Source of the DNA: Clostridiaceae bacterium
Lineage (GTDB): Bacteria; Bacillota; Clostridia; Lachnospirales; Lachnospiraceae
Direction of reading: 5' to 3'
Assembly (NCBI GenBank): GCA_910575435.1
Contig: CAJTGI010000009.1
Location: 62,001 to 126,000 of the forward strand
DNA: 64,000 nucleotides
This document shows, piece after piece, positions 51,973 through 61,402 of this stretch; within the stretch, counting starts at the first letter, position 1, and the number at the start of each line of letters is the position of its first letter. The translations under genes were made by a program, and so were the position numbers. The notes beneath the pieces are model-generated. The model saw nothing but the letters and a program-made list of their open reading frames with translations. It ran no database searches and was not told the origin of the DNA.

Positions 51973-54189
51973 ATGGAAATAATTTATCGGGCCTTCTTTT
52001 TCGTGGCATCTATGGCACTATTAATGGCTTTTACATTGCCCTGGGTGCTGCTGGCAAGGCTGCTTATGAGAAGGCATGAGAGAAAATACGTGATGTGGGA
52101 ATGGAGGCTGTTGTATTTGCGGAGCGTATGCCCCTTCGCAATGACCAGCCTGCTTTTTGTCATTCCAGGCGTAAGCCATTATTACTACCTGCTGTTAAAT
52201 CGCCTGGGCTTTGACATGAAAGGGAATGGCGGCATGGTATTTCACTGGAGCGATATTTTCAGGAGGAGTATCACTGCCACTACTACCTTTAAAGGCTGTA
52301 GTATTATCTGGGTGGCAGGCGTGGTGATTCTGCTTCTCCATCTAGCCCTCACCCAGAGGAATCTCCGAAGGTATTTTGCAAAGGCTGGAGAGATTGGGGA
52401 AAATATATACGAATCTTCCGCCATTGAACTTCCCGTGCAGCTGGGCGTCTTCCGCAAAAGGCTTTACCTTCCGAAAGGCTTTCAAACGGCGGAGACGACT
52501 TGGCTGCTCCGCCACATGGAGAGCCGAAAAATGGAGCCAATGCGCCGTTTTTTGGTGGTGTTCATCACAGTGGTGTATTGGTTTAATCCAGTGATGTGGC
52601 TATACTATTACCTGTGGAGCCGGGATAATGAGATTTGGTGTGATGAAAAGTTGACGGCAAAAGGGTCAGATTCGGTTCGCAGAAAATATGCCCAGGCAAT
52701 TCTGAATTTCCGAAAGCGGCAGAGGGTTGTGAAGGATGGGGATGGCAATTTGGAGGAGAAGAAATCTCCCAGCATCTATTCTTTCCTAACTATTTTTGAG
52801 AGGAATCCGGAAGGCCGGGCAAAGAGGATGATGTATCAGAAATGGTATGCTTCCGGCGGGAGCCTGTCCGCATATGGCTGCCTGCTGGCCACGATTGCCC
52901 TGCTCTTTTGCCTAACCCCGTTGCAGCGGGTATGGATGGAGGATGGCAAGACGGTGTCTGGGAAGGGAGAGAAGTCGGCAGAAAAAATATTTGAGGATGG
53001 AAAGAATTTGGTGATTGCCAAGGGAAGCACCCAGTCCCCCAACGGATTGAACAGGGTCATCCAGTTAGAGATGGGTGAGGGGGAGAAGGATGGCTCCGAG
53101 GGCTACCAGGGGAAATTTTCTCTGGTGATGTACGATGATGCAGATAATAAAATAGACAGTATGGATATGGATGAAGTGTTCAGCAGATCGGCGATGAAGA
53201 GTTATCATTTTTCTGAGGGATTGGGGCTGGAAATGGGCGACTTTAACGGGGATGGCGTTCAGGAAATCATCCTGGGGCAGAAGCAGGCATTGACGGAGGC
53301 AGAATTTGGCAAATTGTTTGAGGGGGAGAAGGACAAGCCGAAAATCCAGGATTCCCAAGTATGCCAGTTTTCTCTGGTGAATGTGGAAGAGAAGGAATTG
53401 AAGGTGCTTCAGGAAGGGATCATCTCCGTGTCCATGGAAAAGAATCAGAGGGAGTCTGTGCAGTTTGAAGCCGCAGACGGAGTAGAGGGAGTGTTTGCCG
53501 TTCCCATGGGCAATAAGGTGCAGTATTATCAATGGAATAAGGACCGGGCTGCCTATGAGGCGAAGGATTACACCGAGGAAGACGTGGAGAAATTAAAGAA
53601 AGAGAGTACGGATGGGAATGGCAATTCGGCTCAGGGAGAGGCAAAGGATCACACCTTGGCGAAGGAGGATGGCGGTACTGCGATTATGGTATCCACCAAG
53701 CGGGATAGCACTTCCAGCGAGGAAATTCAGTCTGTCACCCTGTCACCCAGAGGCTCTCAGGTACAATTCACGGACGTGAAGGGATATTACTGCGACCTCC
53801 TGTGGGTGCCTGCCATGGGGGAAAATGCCAAACGATATGCCCAGCTGATTTATAACGGCACCAAGTCCCGCACCTTCGTGGTCTATGATACCCAGCGGAA
53901 GACGGTTTATTACAGCCAGGAGGATGGGACGGAAAATCTGGGGAAGTTGTTTCGGCAATTTAAGGAAAATGATATCTCATTTTCAGAAAACAGTGCGGCG
54001 ATCTATACCTTGAAGGAGAAGAATAACGATACATTGAAAATAGAGTTTTCTGCGGAGGCGGAAGGCGGCGTGAAGGTGAGGGGCAGTTATGAGTACAATG
54101 TGCTGAAGAAGAAGAGTGCCAACTTGAGCTTTACCAGATCGGTGAATCATGGAGAATCTACGGCGGCTCCCACGGCAGAGCCTGAATAG
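51973..54189 (+). CDS. BlaR1/M56-like membrane sensor lacking the HExxH motif
   Basis: The 738-residue protein has transmembrane segments near residues 5-28, 52-68 and 104-122, a cytoplasmic loop, one near 188-205, and another near 300 followed by a long external part. The M56 context is present (VYWFNPVMWLYYYLWSRDNEIWCDEKL). Where family members have HELxHxxR, this one reads HMESRKME (His181), so the zinc-protease site is lost. The external part contains DFNGDGVQEIILG, an EF-hand/FG-GAP-like calcium-binding turn. No BlaI-type repressor is adjacent; an Rrf2 regulator follows. Probably a sensor or scaffold rather than a protease. Confidence 0.75.
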   Translation: MEIIYRAFFFVASMALLMAFTLPWVLLARLLMRRHERKYVMWEWRLLYLRSVCPFAMTSLLFVIPGVSHYYYLLLNRLGFDMKGNGGMVFHWSDIFRRSITATTTFKGCSIIWVAGVVILLLHLALTQRNLRRYFAKAGEIGENIYESSAIELPVQLGVFRKRLYLPKGFQTAETTWLLRHMESRKMEPMRRFLVVFITVVYWFNPVMWLYYYLWSRDNEIWCDEKLTAKGSDSVRRKYAQAILNFRKRQRVVKDGDGNLEEKKSPSIYSFLTIFERNPEGRAKRMMYQKWYASGGSLSAYGCLLATIALLFCLTPLQRVWMEDGKTVSGKGEKSAEKIFEDGKNLVIAKGSTQSPNGLNRVIQLEMGEGEKDGSEGYQGKFSLVMYDDADNKIDSMDMDEVFSRSAMKSYHFSEGLGLEMGDFNGDGVQEIILGQKQALTEAEFGKLFEGEKDKPKIQDSQVCQFSLVNVEEKELKVLQEGIISVSMEKNQRESVQFEAADGVEGVFAVPMGNKVQYYQWNKDRAAYEAKDYTEEDVEKLKKESTDGNGNSAQGEAKDHTLAKEDGGTAIMVSTKRDSTSSEEIQSVTLSPRGSQVQFTDVKGYYCDLLWVPAMGENAKRYAQLIYNGTKSRTFVVYDTQRKTVYYSQEDGTENLGKLFRQFKENDISFSENSAAIYTLKEKNNDTLKIEFSAEAEGGVKVRGSYEYNVLKKKSANLSFTRSVNHGESTAAPTAEPE

Positions 54190-54268
54190 TGGAGAATTTA
54201 CGGCATTTTCACAGCAGAACACGAATAGTGGGAAATTTACGGCATTTTCACGGCAGAGCCTGAATCAG
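54150..54268. repeat. Three 39-40-base tandem repeats across the end of the M56-like gene
   Basis: Units start at about 54150, 54190 and 54229 and share GAATTTACGGCATTTTCAC and GCAGAGCCTGAAT. The first unit (with GAATCTACGGCGGCTCCCAC) is coding and ends in the stop TAG at 54187-54189. The other two lie beyond the stop, so the 3' end of the gene was duplicated outward. Confidence 0.75.
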
Positions 54269-54305
54269 AAAGATAGGAAATAATGGTAGAAAGGTAGTGT
54301 ATGAT

Positions 54306-54749
54306 ATGCAGATTTCAAGTCGCTTTACGCTGGCGATTCATATTTTTGCCTGCATTGATCACTTTGGGGATGAGTATAAGATCACCAGTGATTTTCTTGC
54401 GGGGAGTACCAATGTGAATCCGGTGATTATAAGGAAGATTCTGGGGCAGCTTAAAGCCGCAGGGCTGGTGGATGTGGCTCGGGGAACCGGGGGTGCCAGG
54501 GTGGCAAAGCCTTTGGGCGAAATCACTTTCTTAGATATATACAATGCGGTGGAATGCGTGGAGAAGGGAGCGTTGTTTCATTTCCATGAAAATCCCAGTT
54601 CGGATTGTCCTGTGGGAAGGAATATCCATCATATCCTAGATGATAAGTTGCTCCGGGTGCAGTCTGCCATGGAACGGGAATTGGCTTCTCTGACGTTGGA
54701 GGACGTAAAGGCAGATACCCGGAAATATTTGCAGGAAGAACAGGGCTAG
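54306..54749 (+). CDS. Rrf2-family transcriptional regulator
   Basis: The 147-residue protein has the Rrf2 winged-helix layout: MQISSRFTLAIHIFACI, ITSDFLAGSTNVNPVIIRKIL, GGARVAKPLGEITFLDIYNAVE. It has only one Cys in the region where iron-sulfur members (IscR, NsrR) have three (DCPVG), so it is more like YwnA/CymR-type members and probably does not carry a cluster. ATG 54306 is chosen because M-x-I-S-x-R is the conserved start; GTG 54297 is in frame. It ends in a strong terminator. Target genes unknown. Confidence 0.85.
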   Translation: MQISSRFTLAIHIFACIDHFGDEYKITSDFLAGSTNVNPVIIRKILGQLKAAGLVDVARGTGGARVAKPLGEITFLDIYNAVECVEKGALFHFHENPSSDCPVGRNIHHILDDKLLRVQSAMERELASLTLEDVKADTRKYLQEEQG

Positions 54750-54751
54750 AG

Positions 54752-54790
54752 AAAGCAAGGCATCAAGAAAGGAATGGTGCCTTGCTTTTT
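54752..54790 (+). terminator. Intrinsic terminator after the Rrf2 gene
   Basis: AAAGCAAGGCA (54752-54762) pairs perfectly with TGCCTTGCTTT (54778-54788) and runs into TTTTT. The following 54791-55217 stretch is AT-rich and shows no gene apart from the ribosome site for the next frame. Confidence 0.85.
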
Positions 54791-55217
54791 AACATGATGG
54801 AGGGTGGTTTTTAATGTGTTCCAAGACAGGGATTGGGAAGTGTATGAGTATAAATGTTTGTGCATATTTAAAGTAAAAAATAAAAGTTAACAAAAATGTT
54901 TTTATTATTTTGGCAATGTGCTAACATGTAAAAAATAATATGAGAAAATCTTTTGTTTAATTCAGAGAAATTAAGTCATAATTATTATGCAAAATTACAA
55001 GAAATGATTAAGTAGAATAATAAAAAGAGAAATGGCATATCTCCAGTTTTGAGGGGGATTTCCAGTCTTTATATTTTAGAAGTACTATGTTTTTTGTGCA
55101 ATTTATACTAGAAACTAATGTGCTTAAAACCTACGGTTGCAAAGGAAGAGATTGGCAATTATAATAGCGTCAAAATGTTACTCGCAAAAGAAAAATGCCC
55201 AAGGAGAGGAGAAGAGA

Positions 55218-56008
55218 ATGGGGAAGATTTTTGACGATATTTTCCGCACGCTGTGCGAGAAAAATTCCAAATTGCTAATACCTTTGATTAATGAGGTGTT
55301 CCATAAGGATTACAAAATGACGGAGAAGATTGAACTGTGGTCTGGGGAGCATCATGTACTGTCCGGAGATGTCGATGGATTGGATGAGAGGGTCACGGAC
55401 TCTGCGATCCATATCGGGCATAAGTTGTATCATATAGAGTGCCAGAGCAACCCAGATGGTTCCATGGTGCTTCGGATGGTGGAGTATGATTTCCATATCG
55501 CGTTCCTGTGGTCAAAGTGCAGCAGTATTCAGAGGAGGATATTCTTGGAAAGCAATTGTATTTTTTGATACCATACTATATACTAAAGTATGAGCATATT
55601 AGTGAGAAAGACAGTTTGGAAGAAATATCTGAGGAATATCGGAGACTGTATCAGGGCATGATGGATGCTAGGGATGTCGGACTTTTAAACGAGTATGACA
55701 TGTCAAATATTGTGGATTTTACGAACAGGCTGGTGGAGTATGTGTTCCGTGAGAACCAGAATGCAAAGCGGGAGGTGAGTGCTGTTATGAGAGGACAGGT
55801 GTTGGAAACCTATGCGGATCGGATGATTGCGAAGGGGATGGAATATGGCCTTGAGCAAGGAATGGAGCAAGGAGTAAAACAGGGCCGCATCCAGGCTACT
55901 ATAGAGATGGCAAGGGAGTTCGGGATGCCTGAGGAAAGGTTGATCGAGAGGTTGATGAGTGAGTTCTCTATGAATCGGGAAGAGGTAGAAAAAGTATTGC
56001 AGATATAA
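55218..56008 (+). pseudogene. Rpn-family nuclease with internal deletion (copy 2)
   Basis: From ATG 55218 (GGAGAGGAGAAG ahead) the frame encodes MGKIFDDIFRTLCEKNSKLL and VTDSAIHIGHKLYHIECQSN as in copy 1. After EYDFHIA about 145 bases are missing relative to copy 1, so the frame changes and stops at 55566-55568. The rest continues in another frame from VVKVQQYSEEDILGKQ to the stop at 56008, with EQGMEQGVKQGR in place of the long tandem repeat. It is inactive unless the two parts act separately. Orientation is opposite to copy 1. Confidence 0.78.
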
Positions 56009-56093
56009 ATATTTTTGTGAAAGAAAGGGCGGCATCGCAATGGATGCCGCCCTTGGAGGTCATCTGTCCCGACGCTTCGCTCTGGGGCAAAAC

Positions 56094-58535
56094 TTATTTT
56101 GCCGCCAGTACCGCCGGAGGACGGGACAGGATACTTCTTACTGGCAATATGCTGATGACCAGGTTCAGCAGGTACATGACCAAAAGTAGCAGCAGAACGC
56201 ACCACCAGGGGAAGATCATGCCCAATTCCAGGGAGGGAATCGAACCAATGAATCGAATCACGCCGCTGGTAATCAGCACGGCGGGAAGCACCGTGTAGGA
56301 GGTGATGAGGAACATTTCCAGAAGATAGGCTTGAATGATGCTGATTTTCTCAATGCCTATGAGGCGGTATACCGTCAGTTCCTCGGTGCGGGCTGACACG
56401 TTTGACTTCACCATGAAATAAATGATAAACAGGGAGATAATCACCGCTGCCAAGGCTATCAAATTCCGGGAGGAAACAGAATCCTCTCGGCCCTTGTCAA
56501 ATTTTGCCATCTGGCTTTGGTTGGGGTTAATTACGGTGATGCTAACGCCTTGCTTGTAATCACTTGCTATTTTGCGCAGCTCCTTGACTGCCTTGCCGGG
56601 ATTCTTTGTGTAAACTTGGAATCGGCTGGTACCGATGATGTAGTCGTTGCGTATGGTCAGGCAGTCCAAGTCGCTTAGCACATAATTTACCCCAAATCCG
56701 TCGGGAAAGTTTCCCATGATTTGGTATTCCCGTCCATTTGCCATGCGGAAGGAACTGGTCTTTCGCATATCGTAATCATCGTACAGGGTCTGGGCCATCA
56801 GGAGTTCTCCTGTCTTAAGGTTCAGGTCATCGTATTTTCCCGGATATTTCTTTTGCAGCTGGCTTACGCTTGCGATGGAATATCCATCTATGGTCAATCC
56901 CAGCGCCTTGTTCTGGGAAATATAGATGCTTGGCTCATTGGTATTGCAGATGCCCACGATTTCCAGGTGGTCAGAAGTGATGGTATTGACCAGCTTTGCA
57001 TGGAGGAAATCTTCTGTTTTGGAAAATATGGTCTGGTATGGATTTTCCTTGTCCATAAAGCGGTCAATCAGCCATTGGTCTACCACGATTTCCGAGATAT
57101 CCTTTGGCATCCTGCCATAGACCAGATTCTTCTCCGGAAGATGCTTGATGTCTACATAGGACATGTCTTTAAACTCCACTTCCATAGAATTCAACTGGTT
57201 GAATCCATCATAATAAAGGAGAAGCTTACCCCCTCCTGACTTAAAAACATCAGAATACTCCCCGGAGATAAAATATTTTTCAAAAAATCCTCGCACAGAG
57301 CGGTAATATTCGGTATGTTCCATTTCATATTCCGGCTCCAAGCTGATATTGATGTAATGGGAATCATTTTTCAGTATGGAGCGCTCATTGTAAAAGAAAT
57401 TATTGGTGAAGTTCGCCAGGCTAATCGTCATCATGACGCCGGTAAGGAGCAGGATTCCAATGATAAATGCCTGCTTCTTTCCCATGATGCCAATGTTTTC
57501 GATGGCTAATTTCCAGATTTCCCGAAAGCCAAGCCTTGCGGAAGTGTGGTTTTTCAAATGGGGCAGGGAAAATTCAAAATTCTCCACTTCCGTCATTTCT
57601 ACATTGGGGCGGTGGGTGTCAAGCATCTCGCAACCTGCCTCCGTGCCTGCAAGAATCATATCGCAGTCTGTCAGGTTCTGGATGTAAAGCTTTCCGTGCT
57701 TCCATGCCAGATTTAATCTGATGGGCATATGGTCTTTCGCTTTTTTGGGATTCTCATACAGGCGAATGAAAGCGTCATCTTCAGAAAAGAGATGTTCCTC
57801 TTTCAAATCCTTCAGGTAAATATTGCCATCATCCATCCGCTCATAGGCGTCATCATTTGCATTCACGTAGTCCTTGGTAATCTTTCCGTCCCGGATTTCA
57901 ATAATGCGGTCTGCAAAGAAATTGGCAATTCGCCGCTCGTGGGACACCAGGATTACCAGGCATTCCTTTGCGATATTTTTCAGAATGCTCATGGTGCGCA
58001 GGGTATTTTCCTCGTCAAGGTTGCCTGTGGGTTCATCCGCCAAAATGATTTTCGGAGATTTTACCAATGCCCTGGCAATGGACACCCTCTGCTGCTGTCC
58101 GCCGGAGAGCTGGGAGACCAGTTTTTTCTTGTATCTGCTGATATCCAATTTTTCCAGCACATATTGGACTCTCTCTTCTTTCTCTTCTTCCGAAATATCA
58201 AAAGTATTTAGCGCTAATTTCACATTGTAGGCCACGGTGTAATCTTGCAGCAAGTAATAATTCTGAAAGATATATCCAAAGTTGTCATTGCGGATGTCTT
58301 CTATGACTTTTGGCTGATATTTCTTCACCTGGGTCCCGTTGTAGTCCAGCACTCCTGAATGGAAGGTATCCAAGCCGCCGATGGTGTTCAGGAGGGTCGT
58401 CTTACCGGAACCGCTCTCTCCCAAAATGCAGACTAGGCCCGTATCTGGAAACTCTAATTCAATGTCGTCTAGCACGTGCATTTCGCTCTTGCGTCCCTTA
58501 TTAAAATATTTATTTAATTTGGATACTTTGATCAA
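56094..58535 (-). CDS. ABC transporter, ATPase fused to FtsX-type permease (subunit 2)
   Basis: The 813-residue protein starts with a full ATPase (Walker A GESGSGKTT, signature LSGGQQQRVSIARALV, Walker B ILADEPTGNLDEE, about residues 1-225). A linker follows, one transmembrane segment near residue 355, a large external domain and three C-terminal segments. The layout is that of MacB-like half-transporters. The start is TTG 58535 (GGAGAGAGG ahead), whose bases overlap the TGA of the upstream gene by four, so it is translationally coupled. The pair probably works as a heterodimer in peptide or lipid export or in resistance; substrate unknown. Confidence 0.87.
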   Translation of the reverse strand: MIKVSKLNKYFNKGRKSEMHVLDDIELEFPDTGLVCILGESGSGKTTLLNTIGGLDTFHSGVLDYNGTQVKKYQPKVIEDIRNDNFGYIFQNYYLLQDYTVAYNVKLALNTFDISEEEKEERVQYVLEKLDISRYKKKLVSQLSGGQQQRVSIARALVKSPKIILADEPTGNLDEENTLRTMSILKNIAKECLVILVSHERRIANFFADRIIEIRDGKITKDYVNANDDAYERMDDGNIYLKDLKEEHLFSEDDAFIRLYENPKKAKDHMPIRLNLAWKHGKLYIQNLTDCDMILAGTEAGCEMLDTHRPNVEMTEVENFEFSLPHLKNHTSARLGFREIWKLAIENIGIMGKKQAFIIGILLLTGVMMTISLANFTNNFFYNERSILKNDSHYINISLEPEYEMEHTEYYRSVRGFFEKYFISGEYSDVFKSGGGKLLLYYDGFNQLNSMEVEFKDMSYVDIKHLPEKNLVYGRMPKDISEIVVDQWLIDRFMDKENPYQTIFSKTEDFLHAKLVNTITSDHLEIVGICNTNEPSIYISQNKALGLTIDGYSIASVSQLQKKYPGKYDDLNLKTGELLMAQTLYDDYDMRKTSSFRMANGREYQIMGNFPDGFGVNYVLSDLDCLTIRNDYIIGTSRFQVYTKNPGKAVKELRKIASDYKQGVSITVINPNQSQMAKFDKGREDSVSSRNLIALAAVIISLFIIYFMVKSNVSARTEELTVYRLIGIEKISIIQAYLLEMFLITSYTVLPAVLITSGVIRFIGSIPSLELGMIFPWWCVLLLLLVMYLLNLVISILPVRSILSRPPAVLAAK

Positions 58536-61009
58536 TTTCCTCTCTCCTTTCTTGCCAGCAGGCGGTTGAATGACCCTACGGTAGCCAGTTCCAGGATAAT
58601 ATTGTAGGCGATATATGTGGCGGAAGCCACCAGCCCATAGTATATCAACATGGACGTGATGTACGGAATGCCAATCACGTTCAGGATCATCATAATGGCC
58701 GCTGTCGCAATGATGGCTTCGACGCAGTAGCGCGTCATCTCGTAAACGCTGATTTTTCGTATAATTGGCAGCTGCATTCCCATGGATTTCATCACGTAAA
58801 AATCTTTGATGCGTATTTTCATGATGGAGCGCAGTATTAAAATTTCCACAGCGAAGAGTATGATTAAAATTACTACGGAGATGCAGATAAATATCAGTCT
58901 TTCCATGACTTTCTCTTCGTTGTAATTGACGGAGGCCACCCGGTAAGTGCTGAGTCCCTCGTATCCCATTTTTTCCAATGCCCTGAGAACTCTGTCCGTC
59001 TTGGTGTAGTTCTTGATATACACCGAGGCCTGGGAGGATTGGCGGGGATAGAATTGGTTGAATACTTCCTCGCTTACCTCCAGAAAATGGCTGCTGTGGC
59101 TATTGAAGCTGTTGTCTGCCCCCGCTTCGCTCCCATTCCCGCCCAGCACGGTAATGTCCGATGGGATTTTGTCAATCTTGGCCAGCTTTTTGGGAACGGA
59201 ACCCCTTGACCAGTTGACGTTTACCAATATCTGGTCTGAGCCGGGCAGAAGTTCTTCCACGGGCCCCTGGATTAGATTGCCCATGGAATCAAATTCGCTT
59301 AGATTGGGAATATGATTCCGTGACACCCGTCCATAGATTGCATCGGATTCTTCGTCCCCGTCCTTCTTCGCTAGGTCATCCGCAATGGCTAGGATAAATT
59401 GATCCGCTCCCTTATAGGCATTGGCATGCATGTCAAAGTAATATCTGAGGGTAACGCTGTCGCCATCCGCTGAGGCGGTGAGCATGCGGCAGAAGTCTGG
59501 ATAAAAGTAAATCTGCTCGGTCTCTTTCTTTAGAAAGCCAACCACTTCCAGATTTCCCAGATAGTATTCTTCCTCCCAGATATTGGCCGCTGTAAAATAA
59601 ATCTTTTTCATATCCCCAATCTTGGTGCCCTTTGTGGGATACAGAACGATCTCATTTCTCTTTTCCGGCAGCCGGCCTTCGGATAAGTCTGACTTGTCAA
59701 TGCAGGTGGCGGATCGCATGAACTTATCCTTTTTCTTAAAGTCAGGCACATCTTTAGAAGCCATGCGGCTCCGGGCATTATCCCCAATCCATGCGCTGCT
59801 GTCATTGGTCATGTAACTACTGCCGTACGTGTCCTCCGTGGTGCCGTGGTGGTAGACGTAGTCCTTCCCCTCCTCCACATAGTAGTTTACATCTCCGGCG
59901 TAATCCTGGGAATCTACTTGGACCACATGCCGGATGGACTTCATCTTCTCGATATCCTTCTCCGTCAGTTCCTTTCCATCCTTGCGCCGGACAGACAGGC
60001 GGCTATCATTTTTCTGAGCGTAAATGCTCTTGTCATAGTCTTTCGTGTAGGTATCATCGGCGCATTTATATAACTGTCCTATAAAAATAAAGGAAAGGAT
60101 GGCCGTAAACAGGAAAAAGGTGCGGAATAGCAGGGAACGCCCAATCTGGGTGCGGATATTCATCTTTGCAAAGTCCCATGACACAGTTCTCTGATGCCTC
60201 TTCCACAGTTTGCTATCTTTGGGGATGGAGGCTGTGGTGGTAGGATGGCTTTCACGGACATCCTGATCCGCATCTGTATTCCCATCCAAATTAATCGAAG
60301 CTTCATGGGCGGGGCTGTCAAAATTCTTATCCTCATTCACATTGACGTCTACTACGACCTCGCCGTCGTGGAGGCGCACCTTTCTGGTCACGTATGACTC
60401 AGCCTGCTCGTAATTGTGGGTGACCATAAGGATTAGACGGTTCTTTGACAGTTCTTTTAGGAGGGCGATAATCTGCTCCCCCGTCTCGCTGTCCAGATTG
60501 CCGGTGGGTTCATCCGCCACAATGATTTTCGTCTCCTTGGCCAAGGCTCTGGCAATAGATAGACGCTGCTTCTGACCGCTGGAAAGTTCGGAGGAACGCT
60601 GGTTTTCCAGTCCTTTTAGCCCCACTTTCTCCAAGTAGGCCATGGCCCGCTCGGTGGCGGCCTCTCTTTCCTCCCCCATAATCAATAAGGCGCTGGTTAC
60701 ATTGTCCAGGGCAGAGTAATGGCCGATCAGATTGTAGTCCTGAAATACAAAGCCAATCTGCTCCCTGCGAAAATCTTCCCAGTCGGCCCCATCAAATTGG
60801 AAGGTAGGCTCGCCGTTAAAAAAAAGCTCGCCTTCGTCAAATGTGTCCATTCCGCTAATGATATTTAGCAGAGTGGATTTGCCGCTGCCGCTTTCCCCGG
60901 TAATTGCCACAAATTCTCCCACGTCAAATTGCAAATTGATTTTTCGAAGGGCTTGGGTGACAGAGGTTTCGGAATAATAATATTTTCCTACGTTTTGTAA
61001 AAGTATCAT
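58532..61009 (-). CDS. ABC transporter, ATPase fused to FtsX-type permease (subunit 1)
   Basis: The 825-residue protein has an N-terminal ATPase (GESGSGKSTLLN, SSGQKQRLSIARAL, IIVADEPTGNLDSET), an acidic linker of about 50 residues, a transmembrane segment near residue 295, a large external domain, and three segments at the C-terminus. ATG 61009 with GGGAGGAG ahead is used; ATG 61021 includes the ribosome site. It is coupled to the following fusion protein by a 4-base overlap. Both halves keep all ATPase motifs. Its signature motif is SSGQKQ rather than LSGGQ, a small deviation. Confidence 0.87.
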   Translation of the reverse strand: MILLQNVGKYYYSETSVTQALRKINLQFDVGEFVAITGESGSGKSTLLNIISGMDTFDEGELFFNGEPTFQFDGADWEDFRREQIGFVFQDYNLIGHYSALDNVTSALLIMGEEREAATERAMAYLEKVGLKGLENQRSSELSSGQKQRLSIARALAKETKIIVADEPTGNLDSETGEQIIALLKELSKNRLILMVTHNYEQAESYVTRKVRLHDGEVVVDVNVNEDKNFDSPAHEASINLDGNTDADQDVRESHPTTTASIPKDSKLWKRHQRTVSWDFAKMNIRTQIGRSLLFRTFFLFTAILSFIFIGQLYKCADDTYTKDYDKSIYAQKNDSRLSVRRKDGKELTEKDIEKMKSIRHVVQVDSQDYAGDVNYYVEEGKDYVYHHGTTEDTYGSSYMTNDSSAWIGDNARSRMASKDVPDFKKKDKFMRSATCIDKSDLSEGRLPEKRNEIVLYPTKGTKIGDMKKIYFTAANIWEEEYYLGNLEVVGFLKKETEQIYFYPDFCRMLTASADGDSVTLRYYFDMHANAYKGADQFILAIADDLAKKDGDEESDAIYGRVSRNHIPNLSEFDSMGNLIQGPVEELLPGSDQILVNVNWSRGSVPKKLAKIDKIPSDITVLGGNGSEAGADNSFNSHSSHFLEVSEEVFNQFYPRQSSQASVYIKNYTKTDRVLRALEKMGYEGLSTYRVASVNYNEEKVMERLIFICISVVILIILFAVEILILRSIMKIRIKDFYVMKSMGMQLPIIRKISVYEMTRYCVEAIIATAAIMMILNVIGIPYITSMLIYYGLVASATYIAYNIILELATVGSFNRLLARKERGN

Positions 61010-61402
61010 AACTCCTCCCATAAATAGATATTCTTTTTCTGACTAAAGTAATGTCGAAACACATGATACCAGTGTAGCATATTAATGACAAATTTTAATC
61101 CCTAATTATTCGATACATTATGCATGAAAAATTGTTAATACCCTAAAAATTAGTTCATCCATGCATATCATAGACTTAAAGGTGAACTATCTCTGAACTT
61201 TCAAGCATTTCAAACTTGAATATGCCATAAAATTTATGATAAAATAAATGCTAAGGCATTTATCATGCAAGTTGCTCCGCAACTTGGGTTATGCCAGAAG
61301 TGATGGCAATAATCATGATAAAATAATTACTTGGATCAAAAGCAGTAAACATACCAATCCATAAGATTCAATACAGTAAAGGAAAGGCGGAAAACAACCA
61401 TT
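61010..61402. other. Intergenic region with several hairpins
   Basis: No gene is supported. It contains CAAGTTGC/GCAACTTG (61268-61275, 61279-61286, loop TCC), an AAATGC/GCATTT pair near 61246-61261, and two ATGATAAAATAA stretches (about 61235 and 61315). It separates the divergent ABC pair and nth and must hold promoters for both. Confidence 0.5.
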
